The position numbers and the translations under genes were made by a program. From contig NZ_CP011125.1 in assembly GCF_000737325.1 (NCBI RefSeq), positions 62,001-126,000 of the forward strand: a stretch of DNA of 64,000 nt, written 5' to 3'. This document shows, one piece after another, positions 43,873-52,670 of this stretch. The stretch comes from Sandaracinus amylolyticus (GTDB lineage Bacteria; Myxococcota_A; Polyangia; Polyangiales; Sandaracinaceae). Every line of letters begins with the position of its first letter. Position 1 is the stretch's first letter. The notes beneath the pieces are model-generated. The model was not told where the DNA came from, searched no databases, and was given only the letters and a program-made list of their open reading frames with translations.

Positions 43873-44910
43873 ATGGCCGACGAGCCCCGCCGCCGCCCCG
43901 CCACGACGAAGAAGTCTGCGAAGCGCGATGCGCCGACGAACGAGACGACCGAGCGCGCGGAGCCCGAGGCGAGCGCGCCGACCGAGACGAGGCCGGCCGC
44001 GGCGCCCACCCGCCAGCCGCCGAGCGTCGTGTGGTTGTTCGGCGCGATCGCGGCGGTGATCGCGATCGTGCTCGTGGCGCGCGCGCGACGGCAGGAGGAG
44101 GCGGTCGGCGAGGAGCTCGTGATCACGGGGCGCGACGGCGAGCGCCGCGACGACGAGCGCGAGACGCCCGAGCCCGGGACGACGGAGCCCGGGACGGCGG
44201 AGCCCGGCACGCCGGTGCCCGAGCGGCTGCGCGTGAACGTGATCCGCTCGTTCCCGCACGACTCGCGCGCGTTCACCCAGGGCCTCCTGTGGCACGAGGG
44301 GCATCTCTACGAGAGCACCGGGCAATATCGTCGCTCGTCGCTGCGACGCGTCGCGCTGGAGAGCGGCGAGGTGCTCGAGCGGCGCGACCTCGAGCCGCGC
44401 ATCTTCGCCGAGGGCCTCGCGCGCGTGGGGGACCGCCTGTACCAGCTGAGCTGGCAGGAGGGGCAGGCGTTCGTCTGGTCGCTGCCCGCGTTCGAGCCGG
44501 TGCGCACGTTCGAGTACGACGGTGAGGGCTGGGGCCTCTGCCACGACGGCACGCACCTCGTGATGAGCGACGGCAGCGACGAGCTGTTCTTCCGTGACCC
44601 CGAGACGTTCGAGATCGTGCGGCGGGTGCAGGTGCGCGAGCGCGGTCGTCCGCTCGATCAGCTGAACGAGCTCGAGTGCGTCGACGGCGTGGTGTGGGCG
44701 AACGTGTGGCAGACCGAGCGCATCGTGCGGATCGATCCGCGCAGCGGTCACGTCACCGCGGTGGTCGACGCGCGCGGGCTGCTCGACGACGAGGAGCGCG
44801 AGGACGCCGACGTGCTCAACGGCATCGCGTGGATCCCCGAGCGCGGCCACTTCGTGATCACGGGGAAGTACTGGCCGCGCATGTTCGAGGTCGAGATGGT
44901 CCCGCGCTGA
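43873..44910 (+). CDS. Glutaminyl-peptide cyclotransferase (plant/bacterial type), membrane-anchored
   Basis: 345 aa. A disordered charged N-terminus of about 50 residues, one TM helix (VVWLFGAIAAVIAIVLVA), a Glu/Pro/Thr/Gly linker with three PGT repeats, and then the five-bladed-propeller QC domain. Its signatures are HDSRAFTQGLLW, YESTGQYRRSSLR, LNELECVDG and DVLNGIAW. These convert N-terminal Gln to pyroglutamate. The anchor makes it an envelope enzyme. Confidence 0.9.
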   Translation: MADEPRRRPATTKKSAKRDAPTNETTERAEPEASAPTETRPAAAPTRQPPSVVWLFGAIAAVIAIVLVARARRQEEAVGEELVITGRDGERRDDERETPEPGTTEPGTAEPGTPVPERLRVNVIRSFPHDSRAFTQGLLWHEGHLYESTGQYRRSSLRRVALESGEVLERRDLEPRIFAEGLARVGDRLYQLSWQEGQAFVWSLPAFEPVRTFEYDGEGWGLCHDGTHLVMSDGSDELFFRDPETFEIVRRVQVRERGRPLDQLNELECVDGVVWANVWQTERIVRIDPRSGHVTAVVDARGLLDDEEREDADVLNGIAWIPERGHFVITGKYWPRMFEVEMVPR

Positions 44911-45016
44911 TCGATCAGAGCCCGAGCGCGGCGAACGCGTTTCGCGCGAGCCAGTGATCGTGCCGCTCGAGCGTGCGCACGTGCTCGATGTCGGAGCCCA
45001 GCGCGCAGACGATCGC

Positions 45017-45931
45017 TCAGCTCGCGACCTCGATGCGGCCTCCGGTGAAGCGCAGCACCACCGTGCTCAGCGTGCGGCTCGCGCGAGACGCGACCTGCGC
45101 GCCGATCTCCGTGAGCGCGAGGAGCGCGGTGGGATCGGCGGCCGACGCGAGGATGACGATGTCGTTCGTGGGGACGACCAGCAGGATCGCCGCGCCGGTG
45201 CCGCGCTCGAGCGCGCTCAGCGCGTCGACGTCGAGCAGTCGGCTCGACTCGTAGAAGCGGCCCTCCGAGAGCCCCGCCGCCGTCCCCGGCTGCAGCGCGC
45301 TCGCGTCGACCGGCATCGGGCCGAGCTCTTCCAGCACGTTGCGGCGGGCGAGCTCGTACGCCTGCTCCTCGTCGAGCGTGATCGACGGGAGCTCGGAGCG
45401 CAGGAGCGGACGCGCGGACTCCGGGAAGTCGACGAGCACCACGACGTGCAGATCGGCGACGAACGGCCGCGCGATGAGCTCGTCGCCGAGCTGTGCGCGG
45501 TACGCCGCGATCGTCTCCTCGTGGCGCAGCGCGAGCCGCAGTCGCTCCGGTCGCGCCGCCCCGTCTTCCGCGGAGCGCCGCACCATCGCCGCGACCGACG
45601 CGAGGTACTCCGACGTGATCGCGTCGCAGTCCGCGGGCTCTCGCACACACGACGCGTAGGGCCGCGCGAGCGAGATCTCGGAGTCGCCCTGCGCCGTGCG
45701 CACCGTCAGCACGCGCGGTGCCGCGACGTGCACCGCGAGCCCCGATGCGCGACCCAGCTCGTGCGCGGCGCGACGCGTGTAGCCGAGCTCGTCACCGCTG
45801 CGCGCCGCCTCGGCGTAGGTCGCGGTCACGTCGTCCTCGGGCGTCGTGCTCGGTGGCGTGGGAGGCGCGCTCCCGCAGGCGATCACGAGCAACGAAGCGA
45901 GGAGCGTTGGGACGAGACGCGCGGCGTGCAT
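45017..45931 (-). CDS. Lipoprotein, DUF1444/YtpQ-like (tentative)
   Basis: 304 aa from ATG 45931. The N-terminal signal ends in LLVIACGS (lipobox), followed by a Pro/Thr linker. The region VDFPESARPLLRSELPSITL, then EQAYELARRNVLEE, resembles DUF1444 proteins, in which an ELxxLAxxNL helix is conserved. The function of that family is unknown. The 106 bp between this gene and the glutaminyl cyclase hold nothing I recognise. Confidence 0.65.
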   Translation of the reverse strand: MHAARLVPTLLASLLVIACGSAPPTPPSTTPEDDVTATYAEAARSGDELGYTRRAAHELGRASGLAVHVAAPRVLTVRTAQGDSEISLARPYASCVREPADCDAITSEYLASVAAMVRRSAEDGAARPERLRLALRHEETIAAYRAQLGDELIARPFVADLHVVVLVDFPESARPLLRSELPSITLDEEQAYELARRNVLEELGPMPVDASALQPGTAAGLSEGRFYESSRLLDVDALSALERGTGAAILLVVPTNDIVILASAADPTALLALTEIGAQVASRASRTLSTVVLRFTGGRIEVAS

Positions 45932-45965
45932 TTCGGGCGTCTCTAGCACGCGACGACGAGCGCGC

Positions 45966-46250
45966 TCAGCGCGCCGGCTCGTCCTCCGCGTGCTGCGGGA
46001 GCTGGTCGGTGATCGCGAACCACGGCGCCCTCGACGCGCCGCCCTGCGCCTTGGGGCAGTCGCCGCAGTGGCAGAAGACGACCGGACGAGCTCGCCCGTG
46101 ATCTCGCAGCGGACCGCTCGACACGCGCAGCTTTCCGTGAGCACGCGCGGTGTGGCACCGGCTTGCTCGAACGAGCGGCGGTTGCTTGCCCGAGCGGCAG
46201 CGCGGACCGACATCCACGAAGGAGGTCTCCGTGCCCGTGGCGCCGAGCAT
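45966..46250 (-). pseudogene. Truncated GFA-like (CENP-V/GFA zinc) remnant, tentative
   Basis: A 94-codon frame contains RPVVFCHCGDCPKAQGGA, the central zinc motif of GFA-family proteins (CHCxxCRK-GG). The usual N-terminal CxCG is reduced to a single Cys, and the frame stops about 25 residues later where full members continue for 60 more. It lies in a 399-bp gap, divergent from the membrane protein at 46331. Decay is more likely than a working short protein. Confidence 0.35.
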
Positions 46251-46330
46251 CGTGGACGCTGATCGCCACCTCTCGCACGCGGGTGCGACGCCGTGCCTCG
46301 CGCCGAGGAGCGCGCCCGGGAGGGCCGCGC

Positions 46331-47188
46331 GTGGTCGGTGACGAGCTGCGACGTCGGCGCGCCTGGGCCGCGCTGCGCACTGCCTCTGCCCTGAACGTCG
46401 TCGGCATCGTGCTCGAGATGCTGACGGGCCGCGGCCTGCCCGGGATCCCGACGTGGCCGGCGCTGGTCTCGGGCGTCGTCGGCGCGATGCTCTTGGTCGT
46501 CGCCCTGGTGCGCCGGCCGCACTGGAGCGCGCAGCTCGCGTCGTCGCTCTTCGTGCTGAACAGCGCGGCGATCGCGCTCGCGCTGTTCGTGCGCGACCCC
46601 TACTACGCGGCGTACGCCGAGCACTGGATCCCGTTCCAGGGGAGCAAGCTGTGCTGCGTGATCGTCGCGGTGCTCGCGCCGCGGCTCTGGGCGGGCGTGC
46701 TCGCGACGCTGCTGCACGCGGGCAGCTCGGTGCTCGCGTTCGAGCTGCTCCCGGCGGCGATCCGCGAGGACGTCGCGTTCGGCGAGCCCTGGGTCACGAT
46801 CGGCTTCGGCGTGCTCACCGCGGCCGTGCTCGCGCATCGCCTCCGGCGTGAGTCGCTCGAGCAGGAGCTGCTGCGCGCCCAGACCGAAGCGGCCGCCGCG
46901 CAGCACCTCGCGCGCACCGTGCTCGCGATCCGCCATCTCGCGAACACGCCGGTGCAGACGATCGCGATCATCTCCGCGCTGCTCGCGCAGCGTCATCCGA
47001 GCGAGCGCTCGCTGATCGCGCGACAGGAGCGCGCGGTGGAGAAGCTCCGTCGGATCGACGAGCTGCTGGTGCGCTACGACCGCGAGCTCGAGTGGCACGC
47101 CGACGACGCGTCGATCGACGCGATCGCGCTGCTCGAGGGCGCCCTCACGCCGAAGCGTGGTGAAGCGGACGACGAGCGACGCTCGTGA
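46331..47188 (+). CDS. Membrane protein with histidine-kinase-like coiled-coil tail but no ATPase domain
   Basis: 285 aa from GTG 46331 after gggagg. Five to six TM helices occupy the first 175 residues. A helical tail (about 180-270) follows with an AIRHLANTPVQTIAIISALL segment that resembles the dimerisation and phosphoacceptor region of myxobacterial histidine kinases, ending in coiled coil. No HATPase motifs (N, G1, G2 boxes) follow. It may be a sensor that signals through another kinase, or a coincidence of helices. The CBS protein gene starts 49 nt downstream. Confidence 0.65.
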   Translation: MVGDELRRRRAWAALRTASALNVVGIVLEMLTGRGLPGIPTWPALVSGVVGAMLLVVALVRRPHWSAQLASSLFVLNSAAIALALFVRDPYYAAYAEHWIPFQGSKLCCVIVAVLAPRLWAGVLATLLHAGSSVLAFELLPAAIREDVAFGEPWVTIGFGVLTAAVLAHRLRRESLEQELLRAQTEAAAAQHLARTVLAIRHLANTPVQTIAIISALLAQRHPSERSLIARQERAVEKLRRIDELLVRYDRELEWHADDASIDAIALLEGALTPKRGEADDERRS

Positions 47189-47237
47189 CGCACCTCGGGG
47201 GAGCTACGTGCTCTGCCGAGGCGGAGGTTCTCGAGCC

Positions 47238-47708
47238 ATGCGAGTCGAAGAGATCATGACGCGCGATCCGCGTTGCTGCGCGCCCCAGGACGACGTCTCC
47301 ACCGCGGCACGGATCATGTGGGAGCAGGACTGTGGCGTCGTGCCCGTGGTCGACGACGAGGGCGCGCCGGTCGGGATGATCACGGATCGCGACATCTGCA
47401 TGGCCGCGTACACCCGGGGCGCGAAGCTGAGCGACATGTCGATCGAGACGGTGATGTCGCGCGACGTGCGGACCTGCCGCGCGAGCGACCCGATCGGGAG
47501 CGCCGAGCGCGTGATGGCGAACGCGCAGGTGCGTCGCCTCGCGGTGGTCGACGATCGTGGCCGCGTGATCGGCGTCGTCTCGCTCGGAGACCTCGCGCGC
47601 TCGCGACGGCGGAGCCCGATCCGGCGCACGGTCGAGCACCTCTTCGCAGACGTCGCGCGCACGCTCGCCGCGATCTCGCAGCCTCGCGCCGAGCGGCCCG
47701 CGCCCTGA
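47238..47708 (+). CDS. CBS-domain pair protein
   Basis: 156 aa from ATG 47238. Two CBS domains fill residues 1-125: MRVEEIMTRDPRCC with VPVVDDEGAPVGMITDRDIC, then VMSRDVRTC with LAVVDDRGRVIGVVSLGDLA. This class of small pair binds adenine nucleotides and modulates unknown partners, often under stress. It lies on the same strand as the membrane protein and may share its transcript. Confidence 0.92.
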   Translation: MRVEEIMTRDPRCCAPQDDVSTAARIMWEQDCGVVPVVDDEGAPVGMITDRDICMAAYTRGAKLSDMSIETVMSRDVRTCRASDPIGSAERVMANAQVRRLAVVDDRGRVIGVVSLGDLARSRRRSPIRRTVEHLFADVARTLAAISQPRAERPAP

Positions 47709-47770
47709 TCGCGATCACGCGCCCGCATTCCGTGCTGTGCGGACGGCTCGTGATCACCCGCGCGCGGTGA

Positions 47771-48430
47771 TCACGGCGACGTCGTGGTCTCGCGCACGGC
47801 GCGCGCCGCCCGCAGCGCCGCGACGACCTCGCCGTCGTCGACCTGCGAGAAGTCTCGGTACCACAGCCCGATTGCGTGCAGGTCGTGCCGGGGCTCGACG
47901 CACACGACCTCGTCGGCGCTGCGCTCGAGCGCTTCGAGCGTCGACACCGCCGCGACGGGGACCGCGAGCACGATCGCGCGCGGGCTCTCGTTGCGGATCG
48001 ACTGCAGCGCGGCGCGCACCGTGCCGCCGGTCGCGATGCCGTCGTCGACCAGGATCACCGTGCGATCGCGCAGCGGCACCCGCGGCTTCGCCGCGCGGTA
48101 CTGGGTGATGCGTCGCTGCATGAGCGCGCGCTCGCGGGTCTCGACGTCGACGAGCTCGTCCTCGGTGGTGCCGGTGATCGCGACGATCGACGGATCGACC
48201 CACCGGCCTCCGCCCTCCGCGATCGCGCCCATCCCGAGCTCCGGCTGGATCGGCGCGCCCAGCTTGCGCACGACGAGCGCGTCGAGCTCCGCGCCGAGCG
48301 CGCGCGCGACCTCGGCGGCGACCGGCACGCCGCCGCGCGTGAGGCCCACCACGACGGGCGCGCCCGCGCGATGGTGCTGCAGCCGTCGCGCGAGCTGCCG
48401 ACCTGCATCGATCCGATCCTCGAATCGCAC
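47771..48430 (-). CDS. Phosphoribosyltransferase-like protein
   Basis: 219 aa. Type I PRTase fold with the PRPP-binding loop VILVDDGIATGGT and an early PVVVGLTRGGVPVAAEVARA strand-loop. It matches the uncharacterised PRTase family found next to stress and CBS genes, which may include hydrolase-fused members. The base or substrate is unknown. It converges on the CBS gene and is divergent from the lipase gene with a 94-bp gap. Confidence 0.85.
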   Translation of the reverse strand: MRFEDRIDAGRQLARRLQHHRAGAPVVVGLTRGGVPVAAEVARALGAELDALVVRKLGAPIQPELGMGAIAEGGGRWVDPSIVAITGTTEDELVDVETRERALMQRRITQYRAAKPRVPLRDRTVILVDDGIATGGTVRAALQSIRNESPRAIVLAVPVAAVSTLEALERSADEVVCVEPRHDLHAIGLWYRDFSQVDDGEVVAALRAARAVRETTTSP

Positions 48431-48524
48431 GTCGCACCTCCCTCGCTCGGATCTACGCCCCGGATCGTGACGCTCACGTCGTGCTCACGTCGCGGCGCTA
48501 CACTGCGCCCGGGAGGGCGCGACG

Positions 48525-49829
48525 ATGCGACGCTGGCGAGGGCTCAAGGCGCTGGTGCACGACGCGGTGGACGCGACGACCGAGCTGGTCGAGGAAGGGC
48601 ACGAGTCCACGTCGCGAACGGTGATGCGCGTGCTCGGCGCGATCGAGCCGCTCGCGGAGCCGGCGCGCGCCGTCGACGAGGTGCGACGGGTGACGACGCA
48701 CGGCGTGCTCGCGACGATCCGCGCGGTGAACCGCGCGGTCGAGGTCGTGACCGACGTCGGGCTCGACGCGGCGGAGCACGCGGTGCGGATGAAGGGGCTG
48801 CCGCTCGAAGATCCCGCGGTGCCGATGCGCTCCGACGCGCTGCGCACGATGCGCGGCATCGGCGACGCGGCGATGGGCGTCGTGAACGGCGCGATCGGCG
48901 ATCGCCTCCACGCGCGCTCGAACGGGCTCGATCTCGGGATGCAGCTGCGCCACGCCGACGCCTACCTGCCGCTCGATGCGCCGGTGGATCGCGACGCGGT
49001 CGCGCGCGTGCTCGAGGGCGCGACCCCGAAGGTCGCGGTGCTGGTGCACGGCCTGATGGCGACCGAGTGGTCGTGGTGCCTCGAGTCCGAGGCGTACTGG
49101 GGCGATCCCGCGGCGAGCTTCGGCACGCTGCTCGCGCGCGACCTCGGGTACACGCCGATCTTCGCGCGCTACAACACCGGCCGGCACGTGTCGGAGAACG
49201 GCCGGCGCCTCGCGGGCGAGATCGCGCGGCTCGTCGACGCGTACCCGGTGCCCATCGAGGAGATCGTCCTCATCGGGCACAGCATGGGCGGCCTCGTGGT
49301 GCGCAGCGCGTGTCACTACGCGAGCGAAGAAGGCCTGCTGTGGACCGCGAAGGTGAAGCGCGTGATCAGCCTCGGATCACCGCACCACGGAGCGCCGCTC
49401 GAGCGCGTGGGGCTCGTCGCCGCGCGCGTGCTCGGCGCGATCGACACGCCGGGCACGCGCATCCCCGCGCGCCTCATCGAGGCGCGCAGCGCGGGCATCA
49501 AGGACCTCGGGCGCGGCAAGCTGGTCGACGAGGACTGGCTCGGTCGCGATCCCGACGCGCTGCGCGACGACGCGTGCCGCGAGATCCCGCTGCTCGATCA
49601 CGCGGCCTATCACTTCCTGTCCGCGACCATCACCGCCGATCGCGATCACCTCGTCGCGAAGGTGATCGGCGATCTGCTCGTGCTCTCGCCGAGCGCGTGC
49701 GGCGAGCGGCTCACGCACCGCACGTTCCCGATCGACGTGCAGCACTTCGGGGGCGTGCTGCACCACCAGCTCCAGAACCACCCCGCGGTCTACGAGCAGG
49801 TGCGCCGCGTCTGTGCGGGAGACGCGTGA
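48525..49829 (+). CDS. Lipase/PGAP1-like alpha/beta hydrolase
   Basis: 434 aa. The first 160 residues are helical and unassigned. The hydrolase core has VAVLVHGLMATEWSW (oxyanion), GHSMGGLVVRSA (nucleophile Ser) and ISLGSPHHGAPLE, which defines the PGAP1/lipase class; Asp and His in the ITADRDH and HH-LQNH regions may complete the triad. No signal peptide. Its TGA overlaps the start of the small lipoprotein by one base. Confidence 0.85.
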   Translation: MRRWRGLKALVHDAVDATTELVEEGHESTSRTVMRVLGAIEPLAEPARAVDEVRRVTTHGVLATIRAVNRAVEVVTDVGLDAAEHAVRMKGLPLEDPAVPMRSDALRTMRGIGDAAMGVVNGAIGDRLHARSNGLDLGMQLRHADAYLPLDAPVDRDAVARVLEGATPKVAVLVHGLMATEWSWCLESEAYWGDPAASFGTLLARDLGYTPIFARYNTGRHVSENGRRLAGEIARLVDAYPVPIEEIVLIGHSMGGLVVRSACHYASEEGLLWTAKVKRVISLGSPHHGAPLERVGLVAARVLGAIDTPGTRIPARLIEARSAGIKDLGRGKLVDEDWLGRDPDALRDDACREIPLLDHAAYHFLSATITADRDHLVAKVIGDLLVLSPSACGERLTHRTFPIDVQHFGGVLHHQLQNHPAVYEQVRRVCAGDA

Positions 49830-50083
49830 TGCGCGCGATCGGGATCGCGATCACGCTCTTCGCGATCGCATGCGGTCCGAGCGCGTCGACGCCCGAGGCG
49901 CGCCCGTCCGCGGTGCACGTCGAGCCGGTGCCCGCCGCGCCCGACGAGCCCGAGGAAGCGCCCGACGAGCCCGCGCCACCGCCGAGCTTCGGCGACGCCG
50001 AGCTCGACGCGATGGATCGCGCCGGGCTGGAGAGCGCGTGCTTCGCGGGATCGACCGCGGCGTGTGATCGACTGGGGCATTGA
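49829..50083 (+). CDS. Small lipoprotein with Sel1-like C-terminus
   Basis: 84 aa. Signal with lipobox FAIACG, then a Pro/Glu/Asp-rich linker, then the ending LESACFAGSTAACDRLGH. That ending resembles one Sel1/TPR-like repeat (CxxGxxAACDRLG). The start overlaps the lipase stop by one nucleotide. Possibly a helper or anchor for the hydrolase; this is inferred from position. Confidence 0.65.
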   Translation: MRAIGIAITLFAIACGPSASTPEARPSAVHVEPVPAAPDEPEEAPDEPAPPPSFGDAELDAMDRAGLESACFAGSTAACDRLGH

Positions 50084-50176
50084 CGCCGCGTGGCGCGACG
50101 GCGCGCACCGCGGGGCATCGACGCGTCACCTCGCGAGGGACAACGAATCGGGACCCGTGCGGCTAGGTAGCTCCTC

Positions 50177-51115
50177 GTGGTCTGCCGTCGTTGCTTCGCC
50201 GTCGCCTGCTTCGTCGCGATGTCGTCGCTCACGTCGAGCACCGCGCACGCGCAAGCGCGCGAGCTCGGAGAGCCCGTCGAGGAGGAGCGCGAGCCACGCG
50301 AGCACTGGCGCTGGCAGCGCTTCATGCCCGAAGAGGTGATCGCGCTCGTGCTCGGCCAGGCGACCGGGCACATCGTGACGTTCGCACAGCCCGACGTGGG
50401 CACGCGATGGCGCGGCCCGCTGCCGCTCGACGAAGAGGTGCGCGACGTGATGCGCCTGCGCACGCCCGAAGCGCGCCGGCTCGCGGCGAGCGTGAGCGAC
50501 ACCGTGTTCTTCGTGATGACCGCGTGGCCCATCGCGGTCGACGCGTTCGTGCTCGCCGGGCTGGTCCACCAGGACTGGGATGCGATGGCGCAGATGGCGT
50601 TGATCGACGCGGAGGTGCTCTCGATCGCCTACGGGATCTCGGCGCTCACGACCCGCTTCGTCGGTCGAGAGCGCCCGAGCGCGCGAGAGTGCAACGGCGA
50701 TCCGAACGCCGAGCGCGACTGCGGCGACGACGGAGTCGGGCCACACGCGAGCTTCGTCAGCGGGCACACGCTCGTCGTGCTCGCGAGCGCCGGGCTCGTG
50801 TGCTCGCACCACCTGAACAACCCGTGGCTGACCGGCTCGAGCGAGGGCGCGACGTTGATGTGCGGCGGGAGCCTCGCGCTCGCGAGCACGGTCGCGGCGT
50901 ATCGCTTGATGACCGACCTCCACTGGGCGAGCGACGTCTTCGCGGGCGCGGCGATCGGCGGCCTGCTCGGGTTCGTGCTGCCGTGGGCGCTGCACTATGC
51001 CCACCCGATCCGACGTGGCGGTGATCGCGCGAGCGTGCCGCCGGCGTTCACGTTCCGGGTGACGCCGCAGGTCGACGCGAACGAGCAGAGCCTCTTCGTG
51101 AGCGGCACGTTCTGA
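50177..51115 (+). CDS. PAP2-family phosphatase, exported
   Basis: 312 aa from GTG 50177. A signal peptide ends at STAHAQA. The three PAP2 signature blocks are visible: RFVGRERPSA (region of KxxxxxxRP), SFVSGHT (PSGH variant) and YRLMTDLHWASDVFAG (SRxxxxxHxxxD). About four membrane helices surround them. It should dephosphorylate a lipid phosphate such as undecaprenyl pyrophosphate or phosphatidic acid on the periplasmic side. Cys residues near residue 175 and 185 (ECNGDPNAERDCG) lie between blocks 1 and 2, where a lid is often found. Confidence 0.88.
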   Translation: MVCRRCFAVACFVAMSSLTSSTAHAQARELGEPVEEEREPREHWRWQRFMPEEVIALVLGQATGHIVTFAQPDVGTRWRGPLPLDEEVRDVMRLRTPEARRLAASVSDTVFFVMTAWPIAVDAFVLAGLVHQDWDAMAQMALIDAEVLSIAYGISALTTRFVGRERPSARECNGDPNAERDCGDDGVGPHASFVSGHTLVVLASAGLVCSHHLNNPWLTGSSEGATLMCGGSLALASTVAAYRLMTDLHWASDVFAGAAIGGLLGFVLPWALHYAHPIRRGGDRASVPPAFTFRVTPQVDANEQSLFVSGTF

Positions 51116-51172
51116 AACGCGGGATCAGCTCGCGACGCGGCTACGTCGCTCTCGGAAGGAGCAGAGCGATCG

Positions 51173-51763
51173 ATGCAGAGCCCGCTGCGCATCAGCTTCC
51201 ACGAGCTCGAGCCGTCCCCGGCGATCGAGGATCGGATCCGTCGCGAGGTGGACAAGCTCGAGCGCTTCCATCCGAACGTCGTCGGGTGCCACGTCACGGT
51301 GAGCGAGACGCACCACCACCATCACAAGGGCAACATCTACGGCGTGCGCGTCGAGGTCGCGGTGCCGGGCGAGGACGTCGTCATCTCGCGCGAGCCCGAG
51401 GTGAACCACGCGCACGACGATCCGTACGTGTCGATCCGCGACGCGTTCGACGCGGCGCGCCGCAAGCTCGAGGACCACGCGCGCCGGATGCGCGGCGACG
51501 TGAAGACCCACGAGGAGCCGTCGCGCGGGCGCGTCATCCGCCTCGTGCCCGAAGATCAGTACGGCTTCCTCGAGACCGACGACGCGCTGCAGGTCTACTT
51601 CCACGAGCACGCCGTCGCGCGCGGCCGCTTCGGCGAGCTGCAGCTCGGCGACGAGGTGCGCTTCGTCCTCGCGGAGGGCGAGGGCGAGAAGGGCCCGCAG
51701 GCGAGCACCGTGGTGCTCGAGCGGCACCCGCGCGGACCGCGCGAGGTCTCGCCGGCGCGCTGA
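51173..51763 (+). CDS. HPF/RaiA-like ribosome-associated protein fused to a cold-shock domain
   Basis: 196 aa. Residues 1-105 form an S30AE (HPF/RaiA) domain with an unusual His run in the central loop (five His in ETHHHHHKGN). Residues about 118-186 form a cold-shock-like domain (GRVIRLVPEDQYGFLETDD, VYFHEHAV). This combination is known in proteobacteria. It probably binds ribosomes in stationary phase with an added nucleic-acid-binding module. The second RNP motif is recognisable. ATG 51173 follows ggaagga at 51155-51161. Confidence 0.85.
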   Translation: MQSPLRISFHELEPSPAIEDRIRREVDKLERFHPNVVGCHVTVSETHHHHHKGNIYGVRVEVAVPGEDVVISREPEVNHAHDDPYVSIRDAFDAARRKLEDHARRMRGDVKTHEEPSRGRVIRLVPEDQYGFLETDDALQVYFHEHAVARGRFGELQLGDEVRFVLAEGEGEKGPQASTVVLERHPRGPREVSPAR

Positions 51764-51767
51764 GCGC

Positions 51768-52670
51768 TCACGCGCGCGGCTTGGTCGCGTGACCGCCGAA
51801 CTGCTTGCGCAGCGTCGCGAGCACGCGATCGGCGAAGCTCTGCTCCTGGCGCGATCGGAAGCGCGCGAAGAGCGCCGCCGCGATCGCGGGCGTGGGCACG
51901 GCGTGCTCGACCGCGGCCTGCACCGTCCATCGGCCCTCGCCGGTGTCGTCGACCCACGCCGCGACCTTCTCGAGTCGCGGATCGTCCTGGAACGCGCGCT
52001 GCGCGAGCTCGAGCAGCCACGAGCGCACGACGCTCCCCTGGTTCCAGAGCGTCGCGACCTTCGCGAGATCGAACTCGAAGGGCGAAGCCTCCATCAGCGC
52101 GAAGCCCTCGGCGTACGCCTGCATGAGGCCGTACTCGATGCCGTTGTGCACCATCTTGCAGAAGTGCCCGGCGCCGCTCGCGCCGACGTGCGCGAAGCCG
52201 TCGGGCGGGGCGAGCGTCTCGAGCACGGGCCGCGCGTGCGCGAACGCCTCGGGCGCGCCGCCGATCATCAGGCAGTAGCCGAGCTCGCGTCCCCACACGC
52301 CCCCGCTCGTGCCCGCGTCGAGCAGGTGCTGGCCGCGCGCCGCGAGCGCGCCGGCGCGGCGCATCGAGTCCTTGTAGAACGAGTTGCCGCCGTCGACGAA
52401 CACGTCACCGCGGGTCGTGTTGCCGGCGAGCGCGTCGAGCGCCTCGTCGACGGGCGCGCCGGCCGGGACCATCAGCCAGATCACGCGCGGCGGGGCGAGC
52501 GTCCGCGCGAGATCCTCGGGGCTCTCCGCGCCCCGCGCGCCGGCGCGCGCGAGCTCGGCGATCGCGCGCGGGTCGCGATCCCACACCACGACCTCGTGGC
52601 CTCCTCGCTCGATCAGCCGGCGCACCATGTTCGCGCCCATCTTCCCGAGCCCCACGAATCCGATCTGCAT
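51768..52670 (-). CDS. gnd: 6-phosphogluconate dehydrogenase, decarboxylating (short YqeC/GntZ type)
   Basis: 300 aa, the short form that usually uses NAD+. The N-terminal GFVGLGKMGANMVRRL Rossmann motif, the DGGNSFYKDSMRR and DAGTSGGVWG blocks and the active-site GHFCKMVHNGIEYG are all present. It oxidises 6-phosphogluconate to ribulose 5-phosphate and CO2. ATG 52670 overlaps the gluconate kinase stop by 1 nt, so the two form a gluconate shunt operon. Confidence 0.93.
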   Translation of the reverse strand: MQIGFVGLGKMGANMVRRLIERGGHEVVVWDRDPRAIAELARAGARGAESPEDLARTLAPPRVIWLMVPAGAPVDEALDALAGNTTRGDVFVDGGNSFYKDSMRRAGALAARGQHLLDAGTSGGVWGRELGYCLMIGGAPEAFAHARPVLETLAPPDGFAHVGASGAGHFCKMVHNGIEYGLMQAYAEGFALMEASPFEFDLAKVATLWNQGSVVRSWLLELAQRAFQDDPRLEKVAAWVDDTGEGRWTVQAAVEHAVPTPAIAAALFARFRSRQEQSFADRVLATLRKQFGGHATKPRA

